From assembly GCA_049320945.1 (NCBI GenBank), contig JBMOQT010000219.1:1-5782 (forward strand): DNA of 5,782 nucleotides, in the 5' to 3' direction. Position numbers and translations under genes: made by a program. How positions within the stretch are numbered: the first letter of the stretch is position 1; the number at the start of each line of letters is the position of its first letter. Below the pieces are notes generated by a model. The model saw only the letters and a list, made by a program, of their open reading frames with translations, made no database searches and was not told the DNA's origin. This document shows, piece by piece, positions 1 through 5,527 of this stretch. The stretch is from DYIB01 sp049320945 (GTDB taxonomy: Bacteria; Pseudomonadota; Gammaproteobacteria; Burkholderiales; Rhodocyclaceae).

Positions 1-25
1 GATTAAACGCTTCCTCCCGTTCCAT
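1..25 (-). other. Possible first eight codons of another minus-strand gene
   Basis: An ATG at 25-23 opens a frame that runs to the window edge as MEREEAFN plus one base. A weak AAGAAG lies 5 bases upstream of it. It follows directly on the GCGTC repeat. Genes for small GxxExxY-type proteins are, as I recall, often preceded by such repeats and begin with short acidic N termini, so this is one possibility. Eight codons are far too few to identify a gene; it may equally be non-coding. Confidence 0.2.
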
Positions 26-37
26 AACAACTTCTTT

Positions 38-57
38 GCGTCTTGGCGTCTGCGTTG
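38..57. repeat. Degenerate GCGTC direct repeat in the tail after the synthetase gene
   Basis: On the plus strand GCGTC occurs at 38-42 and 46-50 and GCGTT at 52-56, separated by short T/G-rich spacers (TTG and T). On the minus strand this reads as AACGCAGACGCCAAGACGCA. It resembles the dispersed CGCAGAGACGCAAAGACGC-type intergenic repeats I recall from many environmental bacterial genomes; that comparison is from memory and cannot be tested here. The 69-base tail is visibly more AT-rich than the operon. I see no stem with a T-tract that would make a convincing terminator in it. Confidence 0.45.
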
Positions 58-69
58 AAACCGTCCTTT

Positions 70-1737
70 TCAACCATCCTTCCGCCCCGCAAACCTCTCC
101 TCCTCCCGCAGCCGCAGCACGCGCCGCTGCACCTTGCCCGTGGTGGTCATGGGCAGGCTGTCCACGAACTCGATGGCCTTGGGATACTCATACGGCGCCA
201 GCTTGCCTTTGACATGATCCTGGAGCTGGGCTTCCAGCTCGGCCGAGGGCTGGATGCCCGGCTGCAGGACGATGAAGGCCTTGACGATGGTGCCGCGCGT
301 CTCGTCGGGCGCGCCGATGACTGCGGCATTGGCCACGGCCGGGTGCTTCACCAGGCAGTTCTCGATCTCCGCCGGGCCGATGCGGTAGCCGGCGCTCTTG
401 ATCACGTCGTCGCTGCGGCCCTGGTACCAGAAATAGCCGTCCTCGTCGCACAGGGCCTGGTCGCCGGTGCGCGCCCACGCCTCCCTGCCCTTGCCCACGT
501 ATTTCTCGGCGGTCGCCTTGGAGTTCTTCCAGTATTCCAGCAGGAACACCGGATCATCGCCGCGCTGCACGGCGATCTCGCCCACCTCGCCCGGCGGCAG
601 GATGCGGCCGGCCTCGTCGATCACCGCCACCCGATGCCCGGGATACGCCCGGCCCATGGAGCCTGGCTTGGGCGGATAGACGGCGGCGCAGTTGCCGACG
701 ATGTAGTTGACCTCGGTCTGGCCGAACATCTCGTTGATGGTGACGCCCAGCTTGTCGCGCGCCCACTCGAACACCGCCTCGCCCACCGCCTCGCCGGCGC
801 TCATGATGGTGCGCAGGTTGAGCTCGTAGCGCTCCTTGGGCTCGGGCACGGCCTTCATCATCATCTTGAGCGCCGTGGGAAACAGGAAGCTGTTGCGCAC
901 GCCGTACTTTTCCAGGAGCTGGAAAGCCTTCTCGGGATCGAAACGGCCCAGGTAGCCCAGGATGGGGCTGCCGAAGTACCAGGCGGGCAGCAGGGCATCG
1001 AACAGGCCGCCGGTCCACGCCCAGTCGGCGGGCGACCAGAACATGTCGCCGGGCTGGGGGTAGAAATTGTGGGAGCAGACGAAGCCCGGGATGTTGCCCA
1101 GCAGGGTGCGGTGGGCCATGAGCGCCCCCTTGGGGTTGCCCGTGGTGCCGCTGGTGTAGATGATCATGGCCGGGTCGTCGGCCGAGGTGTCCACGCACTG
1201 GTAGCGGGGCGAGGCCTTGGGCAGCAGCCGCTCCCATTCGTGCACCCCGGCCTCGCGCGCCTCGCCCACGCCGATCACGTGGCGCAGCCGCGGCAGGCGC
1301 TCGCGCACCTGCCACAGCTTGGGCAGGGTGGACTCGTCCACGATGGCGATCGAGGCCTCGCTGTTCTCCAGGCGGTACTCCAGGGCGTCGGGCCCGAACA
1401 AATGGGACAGGGGCAGGGCGATGGCGCCCATCTGGTACACCGCCACGTGGGCGATGCCGGTCTCCGGCCGCTGGGCCATGATGATGGCCACCCGGTCGCC
1501 CCGCTGCACGCCCATGGCGTGCAGGGCATTGGACAGGCGGTTGGCCTGGCGCTGGATGTCCCAGAAGCTGTAGGCGGCGCTGCGGCCCGCCTCGTCCTCG
1601 AAATACAGCGCGAAGCGGGAGCGGTCCTGGGCCCAGCGGCCGCAGCAGGCCCAGCCGATGTTGAAGCGGGCCGGGGTTTCCCAGCGGAAGGTGTCGTACA
1701 GCTCCTGGTAGCTTTTCGCCTCGTTGTTGAGATACAT
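70..1737 (-). CDS. AMP-forming acyl-CoA synthetase, medium-chain/ACSM-like
   Basis: This enzyme of the ANL superfamily would activate a carboxylic acid with ATP to an acyl-adenylate, then to its CoA thioester. From the chosen start it has 555 residues, normal for the family. Motifs in order: the phosphate-binding loop YTSGTTGNPKG (194-204), SPADWAWTGGLFDALLPAW (235-253), the MFGQTE adenine/acyl motif (337-342), TGD (424-426), the hinge and C-terminal motif YQGRSDDVIKSAGYRIGPAEIE (in the 438-459 region), and TTTGKVQRR with the catalytic Lys535. The residue before QTE is Gly339, where strict acetyl-CoA synthetases have a Trp that closes the acyl pocket, so a substrate larger than acetate is expected. 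PMTTTGK matches the PX4GK motif of lysine-acetylated acyl-CoA synthetases. A longer version starting at 1752 (560 residues) is less likely. It follows glcF by 45 bases on the same strand and is probably in the same operon, though its ribosome site lies in a hairpin. The substrate is unknown; a benzoate-, propionate- or hydroxyacyl-type ligase cannot be excluded. Confidence 0.9.
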   Translation of the reverse strand: MYLNNEAKSYQELYDTFRWETPARFNIGWACCGRWAQDRSRFALYFEDEAGRSAAYSFWDIQRQANRLSNALHAMGVQRGDRVAIIMAQRPETGIAHVAVYQMGAIALPLSHLFGPDALEYRLENSEASIAIVDESTLPKLWQVRERLPRLRHVIGVGEAREAGVHEWERLLPKASPRYQCVDTSADDPAMIIYTSGTTGNPKGALMAHRTLLGNIPGFVCSHNFYPQPGDMFWSPADWAWTGGLFDALLPAWYFGSPILGYLGRFDPEKAFQLLEKYGVRNSFLFPTALKMMMKAVPEPKERYELNLRTIMSAGEAVGEAVFEWARDKLGVTINEMFGQTEVNYIVGNCAAVYPPKPGSMGRAYPGHRVAVIDEAGRILPPGEVGEIAVQRGDDPVFLLEYWKNSKATAEKYVGKGREAWARTGDQALCDEDGYFWYQGRSDDVIKSAGYRIGPAEIENCLVKHPAVANAAVIGAPDETRGTIVKAFIVLQPGIQPSAELEAQLQDHVKGKLAPYEYPKAIEFVDSLPMTTTGKVQRRVLRLREEERFAGRKDG

Positions 1738-1766
1738 GGTCTCCTCCTCCATAGGGGGAGACTATG
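1735..1766 (-). promoter_or_regulatory. Imperfect hairpin covering the ribosome binding site and start codon of the acyl-CoA synthetase
   Basis: Read on the minus strand, the 14-base arm CATAGTCTCCCCCT (1766-1753) can pair with AGGAGGAGACCATG (1748-1735) across a 4-base loop ATGG (1752-1749). Twelve of fourteen positions pair; the exceptions are two A/C mismatches (1763 with 1738, 1756 with 1745). The 3' arm contains the GGAGGAGGAG run and the ATG at 1737-1735, so ribosome access would be blocked when folded. There is no T-tract after the stem, so it does not look like an intrinsic terminator. Pairing is directly visible; a regulatory role (thermometer, ligand- or protein-controlled switch, or coupling to glcF translation) is inference. 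Confidence 0.5.
1741..1750 (-). promoter_or_regulatory. Strong Shine-Dalgarno run that decides the synthetase start
   Basis: GGAGGAGGAG lies 3 bases before the ATG at 1737-1735; its AGGAGG core ends 5 bases before it. The upstream in-frame ATG at 1752-1750 is preceded only by pyrimidines (CTCCCCCT) and would read through this run as Glu-Glu-Glu, so the downstream ATG is the better start. Confidence 0.75.
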
Positions 1767-1782
1767 ATACGTCGTCCGGGGC

Positions 1783-3015
1783 TTACGGGCCCAGGCGCTG
1801 GTCGAGGAGCTGCACCCAGTGGCTCACGGGCGTGTCGGTGCCCGACTGCAAATGGGCCAGGCAGCCGATGTTGGCCGTGGCGATGGCCGGCGCGCCCCCG
1901 GCCTGCAGCGCTTTCAGCTTGCGGCTGCGCAACTGCAGGGACAGCTCCGGCTGCAGGATGGAATAGGTGCCGGCGGAGCCGCAGCACAGATGGCTCTCGG
2001 CCACCGGGGTGAGCTCGAAGCCGGCCGCCGTCAGGATTTCCTCCACCACGCCGCGGATCTTCTGCCCGTGCTGCAGGGTGCATGGGGAGTGGAAGGCCAG
2101 CTTGGAGCGGGCGGCGGGCCGCCCGGACAGCAGGGCCAACAGCTTGTCCCGCTCCTGCGCCAGAACCTCGGCCACGTCCCGCGTCAGCGCCGCGATGCGC
2201 GCCGCCTTGTCCCGATAGGCGGGATCGTGCTGCAGCAGATGGCCGTAGTCCTTGACGAAGACGCCGCAGCCGGAAGCGGTCATGACGATGGCTTCGACAC
2301 CGTGCTCGATGTGCGGCCACCAGGCGTCGATGTTGCGCCGGGCCATGGCACACGCCGCGTCGGGGTCGGCCAGGTGGCCGGGGAGCGCGCCGCAGCAGCC
2401 GGCCTCGTGCGCCTGCCACAGGGAGATGCCCAGCCGGTCGAGTACCCGCGCCGTTGCCGCGTTGATGTCGGGCGCCAGGGCCGGCTGCACGCAGCCGGCC
2501 AGCACCAGCATGCGGCGCTCATGGCGCATGGCGGGCCAGGTCCCCGCCTCCTGGCGCGGCGGCACCTTGGTCGCCAGGGGCTTGGGCAGCAGCGGCCGGA
2601 ACCATTGCCCCAGGCGCAGCGCCGGCGCGAACAGCCAGCCGCGCGGCAGCCCTTCCTTCAGCGCCGCGCGCTTGAGCTGATCCAGGGGCTCGCGCTTGAT
2701 GCGCCGCTCCGCCACGGTGCGGCCGATATCCACCAGGCGCCCGTATTCCACGCCGGAGGGGCAGGTGGTCTCACAGGCGCGGCAGGTGAGGCAGCGGTCC
2801 AGGTGCAGCTGGGTCTTGGCGGTGACTTCCGCCCCTTCCAGCATCTGCTTGATGAGATAGATGCGGCCGCGCGGGCCGTCCAGCTCGTCGCCCAGCAGCT
2901 GGTAGGTGGGGCAGGTGGCGGTGCAGAAGCCGCAGTGCACGCACTTGCGCAGGATGTCTTCCGCCTCGCGCCCCTCGGGGGTGTCCTTGATGAAATCGGC
3001 GAGCGTTGTTTGCAT
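1783..3015 (-). CDS. glcF: Glycolate oxidase (dehydrogenase) iron-sulfur subunit GlcF
   Basis: GlcF carries electrons from the flavin subunits toward the membrane quinone pool. It has 410 residues, like the roughly 407 of E. coli GlcF. Two 4Fe-4S ferredoxin motifs lie near the N terminus: CVHCGFCTATCP with Cys25, 28, 31 and 35, and CLTCRACETTCP with Cys75, 78, 81 and 85. Between them is the family signature LLGDELDGPRGRIYLIKQML (40-59). The C-terminal half holds two CCG domains: GCVQP (Cys175), AGCCGALPGH (Cys207-208), ASGCG (Cys250); then HSPCTLQH (Cys312), HLCCGSAGTYS (Cys344-345), and NIGCLAHLQ (Cys385). Such domains, also found in heterodisulfide reductase HdrB and LldE, can bind a cluster. 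All expected cysteines are present. The start fits the family N terminus MQTTL, but its best Shine-Dalgarno candidate is only GGAG at 3031-3028, 12 bases from the ATG. The synthetase start lies 45 bases after its TAA. Confidence 0.95.
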   Translation of the reverse strand: MQTTLADFIKDTPEGREAEDILRKCVHCGFCTATCPTYQLLGDELDGPRGRIYLIKQMLEGAEVTAKTQLHLDRCLTCRACETTCPSGVEYGRLVDIGRTVAERRIKREPLDQLKRAALKEGLPRGWLFAPALRLGQWFRPLLPKPLATKVPPRQEAGTWPAMRHERRMLVLAGCVQPALAPDINAATARVLDRLGISLWQAHEAGCCGALPGHLADPDAACAMARRNIDAWWPHIEHGVEAIVMTASGCGVFVKDYGHLLQHDPAYRDKAARIAALTRDVAEVLAQERDKLLALLSGRPAARSKLAFHSPCTLQHGQKIRGVVEEILTAAGFELTPVAESHLCCGSAGTYSILQPELSLQLRSRKLKALQAGGAPAIATANIGCLAHLQSGTDTPVSHWVQLLDQRLGP

Positions 3016-3021
3016 GGTGGT

Positions 3022-4071
3022 TTACAGCTCCGGGTAGAGCCGGCCCGGATTGAATATGCCTTCGGGATCGAAGGCGCGCTTGAGGTTGCGGTGCAGGGCG
3101 GCGAGCGCCGGGGACAGGGGGTGGAACACGCCGGCGGCGCGGTCGCCGCCGCGGAACAGGGTGGCATGGCCGCCGGCCTTTTCCGCCGCGGTGCGGATCG
3201 TGGCGGCCGGCGCTTCGGACTTGAGCCAGCGCAGCGCCCCGCCCCACTCGATCAGCTGGCGGCCGGGCAGCGCCAGGGGCGGCGTGGTGGACGGCAGCGA
3301 CAGGCGCCACAAGGGCTCGTCGCCGGCGAAGAAGCGGCTGCGTTGCTCGCGCACATCGGCCCACAGGGCGGCGCCCTCGTCCACCGGCTCGCCGCCCAGC
3401 CTGCGGCGGGCCGCGCTCACCGCAGCCTCGGCGCCGGACAGGCGCACCAGCAGCTCGCCGTCGCGATGGCAGGTGGCCGACAGGGGCAGGGGCTGGCCGC
3501 CCCAGGCGTTCATGGCGGCGAGGGCCCGGGCCTCATCCATCTCCAGGCGCAGGGTGGTCTCCGCCAGGGGTCGCGGCAGCACCTTGAAGGACACGTCCAC
3601 CAGCAGCCCCAGGGTGCCAAGTGAGCCCGCCAGGAAGCGCGACACGTCGTAGCCGGCGACGTTCTTCATCACCTGGCCGCCGAAGCCCAGCAGCTCGCCG
3701 CGGCCGTCGAGGATATGCACGCCCAGCACGAAATCGCGCACCGCCCCGGCGGTCGCCCGGCGCGGGCCGGACAGGCCGGCGGCGACACAACCGCCCACGG
3801 TGGCGCCGGCACCGAAATGGGGCGGCTCGAAGGCGAGAAACTGGCCCTTCTCCGCCAGCACCGCGTCCACTTCTGCCAGGGGCGTGCCGGCGCGCACGGT
3901 GATCACCAGCTCGGTGGGCTCGTAGGACACCACGCCGCGGCATTCGCGGGTATCGAGCACTTCGCCGCGCAGGGGGCCGCCGTAGAAGTCCTTGGTGCCG
4001 CCGCCGCGGATGCGCAGCGGCGTCTTGTCCGCGGCCGCCTGGCGGATGCATTCCTGCAATCGTTCGATCAT
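3022..4071 (-). CDS. glcE: Glycolate oxidase (dehydrogenase) subunit GlcE, FAD-binding
   Basis: This is the second FAD-fold subunit of the glycolate oxidase complex and is required for activity with GlcD and GlcF. It has 349 residues, matching the roughly 350 of E. coli GlcE, and similarity runs end to end. Visible motifs are PLRIRGGGTKDFYGG (18-32) at the FAD-binding loop, YEPTELVITVRAGTPL (50-65), EPPHFGAGATVGG (82-94), SGPRRATAGAVRDFVLG (101-117), GQVMKNVAGYDVSR (132-145), KVLPRP (163-168), QLIEWGGALRWLK (272-284), AGGHATLFRGGDR (299-311), and the end FDPEGIFNPGRLYPEL (334-349). The shorter C-terminal half, compared with GlcD, lacks the FHAGDGN metal motif; this is normal for GlcE and fits a helper or electron-relay role. 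The start is supported by AAAGGA 7 bases upstream, 4 bases after the glcD stop. The TAA stop is 6 bases before glcF. No truncation or frameshift is seen. Confidence 0.95.
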   Translation of the reverse strand: MIERLQECIRQAAADKTPLRIRGGGTKDFYGGPLRGEVLDTRECRGVVSYEPTELVITVRAGTPLAEVDAVLAEKGQFLAFEPPHFGAGATVGGCVAAGLSGPRRATAGAVRDFVLGVHILDGRGELLGFGGQVMKNVAGYDVSRFLAGSLGTLGLLVDVSFKVLPRPLAETTLRLEMDEARALAAMNAWGGQPLPLSATCHRDGELLVRLSGAEAAVSAARRRLGGEPVDEGAALWADVREQRSRFFAGDEPLWRLSLPSTTPPLALPGRQLIEWGGALRWLKSEAPAATIRTAAEKAGGHATLFRGGDRAAGVFHPLSPALAALHRNLKRAFDPEGIFNPGRLYPEL

Positions 4072-4075
4072 GTTG

Positions 4076-5524
4076 TCATCCTTTACCCAGGCGGTATTCC
4101 CGGCAGTGGCGCGGCGTCGGCACCGCCTTGCCGGGATTGAGCAGGCCGTCGGGATCGAAGGCCTCCTTCACGCGATAGAAGGCGGCCAGCTCCTGGGGCG
4201 TGAACTGCACGCACATCTGCCTGATCTTCTCCAGCCCCACGCCGTGCTCACCGGTGATGGTGCCGCCCACTTCGATGCACAGTTCCAGGATCCTGGCGCC
4301 GTACTCCAGGGCGCGCTGCAGCTCGCCAGGGTCGCTGGCGTCGAACATGATGATGGGATGGAGATTGCCGTCGCCGGCGTGGAACACGTTGCAGCAGCCA
4401 AGGCCATACTCGCGCGCCAGGTCCCAGATGCGGTTGAGCACGTGGGCCAGGTGCTTGCGCGGGATGGTGCCGTCCATGCACAGGTAGTCGGGCGTGACCC
4501 GCCCCACCGCCGGGAAGGCGGCCTTGCGCCCGGCCCAGAACTTGAGGCGCTCGGCCTCGTCGCGGGACACGCGCACCTCGGTGGCGCCGCTCGCGGCGAG
4601 CACGGCGCACATGCGGGCGATCTCCTCGGCCACTTCCTCCGGCGTGCCGTCGGACTCGGCCAGCAGGATGGCCTCGGCCGACAGATCGTAGCCGGCATGT
4701 ACGAAGGCCTCCACGGCATGGGTGGCGGGCTTGTCCATCATCTCCAGCCCGGCCGGGATGATGCCGGCGGCGATGATGTCGGCCACCGCGTTGCCCGCCT
4801 TGGTGAGGTCGTCGAAGGAAGCCATCACCACTTGCGCCAGCTGGGGCTTGGGGGTGAGCTTGACGGTAACCTCGGTCACCACCCCCAGCATGCCCTCGGA
4901 GCCGATCAGCAAGGCCAGCAGGTCGTAGCCGGGGGCGTCGAGGGCGGCGCCGCCCAGCTCCACGATCTCCCCGTCCATCAGCACCACCCGCGCCCGCAGC
5001 ACGTTGTGCACCGTGAGGCCGTACTTGAGGCAGTGCACGCCCCCGGCGTTCTCCGCCACGTTGCCGCCGATGGTGCAAGCGATCTGGCTGGAGGGGTCGG
5101 GGGCGTAGTACAGGCCGTAGGGCGCCGCCGCGTCGGAGATGGCCAGGTTGCGCACCCCCGGCTGCACGCGCGCGGTGCGCGCCAGGGGATCGATCTCCAG
5201 GATGGCCATGAACTTGGCGAGCGACAGTACCAGGCCGTTCCTCACCGGCGTGGCGCCGCCCGACAGTCCGGTGCCGGTGCCGCGCGCCACCACCGGCACC
5301 TTGAGGCGCCGGCACAGTTTCAGAATGGCCACCACCTGGGCCTCGGTTTCAGGCAGGGCCACCACCAGGGGCACCTGGCGGTAGGCGGTGAGACCGTCGC
5401 ATTCGTAGGGAACCACGTCCTCCTGCTCCACCAGCACTGCCTCGGCGGGCAGGATGCGGCCCAGCTCGACCAGCAGCTGGCGTGTGTCGAAGGGGGCTTG
5501 TTCCAGCTCGCGGGGATCACCCAT
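4076..5524 (-). CDS. glcD: Glycolate oxidase (dehydrogenase) subunit GlcD, FAD-binding
   Basis: This is the catalytic flavoprotein subunit, which oxidises glycolate (and often D-lactate) to the 2-oxo acid together with GlcE and GlcF, probably at the inner face of the cytoplasmic membrane. The product is 482 residues, against about 499 in E. coli; the difference is mainly a shorter C-terminal tail. The N-terminal FAD-binding PCMH-type domain shows PYECDGLTAYR (39-49), the pyrophosphate-binding loop RGTGTGLSGGA (81-91), and DPSSQIACTIGGNVAENAGG (143-162) followed by the HCLKYG motif. The C-terminal oxidase cap domain shows RKAAFPAVGR (333-342), FHAGDGNLHP (381-390) with the metal/substrate-binding histidines, GEHGVGLEK (425-433), and the closing FDPDGLLNPGK (456-466). 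The loop has Thr83 where GAGTGLSGG is more usual. Start chosen from the AAGGAG 7 bases upstream; no signal peptide. The glcE start follows 4 bases after its stop. Paralogues include D-lactate and D-2-hydroxyglutarate dehydrogenases, but the glcE-glcF partners make GlcD the best call. Confidence 0.95.
   Translation of the reverse strand: MGDPRELEQAPFDTRQLLVELGRILPAEAVLVEQEDVVPYECDGLTAYRQVPLVVALPETEAQVVAILKLCRRLKVPVVARGTGTGLSGGATPVRNGLVLSLAKFMAILEIDPLARTARVQPGVRNLAISDAAAPYGLYYAPDPSSQIACTIGGNVAENAGGVHCLKYGLTVHNVLRARVVLMDGEIVELGGAALDAPGYDLLALLIGSEGMLGVVTEVTVKLTPKPQLAQVVMASFDDLTKAGNAVADIIAAGIIPAGLEMMDKPATHAVEAFVHAGYDLSAEAILLAESDGTPEEVAEEIARMCAVLAASGATEVRVSRDEAERLKFWAGRKAAFPAVGRVTPDYLCMDGTIPRKHLAHVLNRIWDLAREYGLGCCNVFHAGDGNLHPIIMFDASDPGELQRALEYGARILELCIEVGGTITGEHGVGLEKIRQMCVQFTPQELAAFYRVKEAFDPDGLLNPGKAVPTPRHCREYRLGKG
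4079..4084 (-). promoter_or_regulatory. Ribosome binding site of glcE
   Basis: AAAGGA lies 7 bases before the glcE ATG (4071-4069) and overlaps the last codons of glcD, whose TGA is at 4078-4076. The spacing supports this glcE start and coupled translation. Confidence 0.6.
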
Positions 5525-5527
5525 GGT

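Noticed and set aside
26..69. CRISPR array or intrinsic terminator in the left tail
   Set aside because: The direct repeats are only 5 bases with 1 to 3 base spacers, and I see no stable stem followed by a T-tract on the minus strand.
1739..1762. The synthetase hairpin as an intrinsic terminator between glcF and the synthetase
   Set aside because: The stem is followed on the minus strand by the coding sequence ATGTACCTCAAC with no T-run, and it overlaps the ribosome site, which fits translational control better.
43..1767. 574-residue open frame on the plus strand opposite the synthetase
   Set aside because: It mirrors the real gene and is rich in Gly, Ala, Leu, His, Arg and Val with no recognisable domain. 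Long antisense frames are expected in G+C-rich genes where stop codons are rare.
554..2419. 621-residue minus-strand frame spanning the glcF-synthetase junction
   Set aside because: It is a frame-shifted shadow, very rich in Arg, Gly, Pro and Ala, crossing two genes whose own frames have complete family motifs.
1819..3624. 601-residue open frame on the plus strand opposite glcF and the end of glcE
   Set aside because: It has the same low-complexity Gly/Ala/Gln/Arg/Leu composition, no motifs, and runs across two real genes and their junction on the other strand.
3046..4170. Similar DNA at the ends of glcE and glcD, including CGGGATCGAAGGC
   Set aside because: Both encode the shared motif AFDPxGxxNPG of related FAD-fold subunits. 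It is protein homology, not a recombination repeat; a partial match in the synthetase (RFDPEK) is coincidental.
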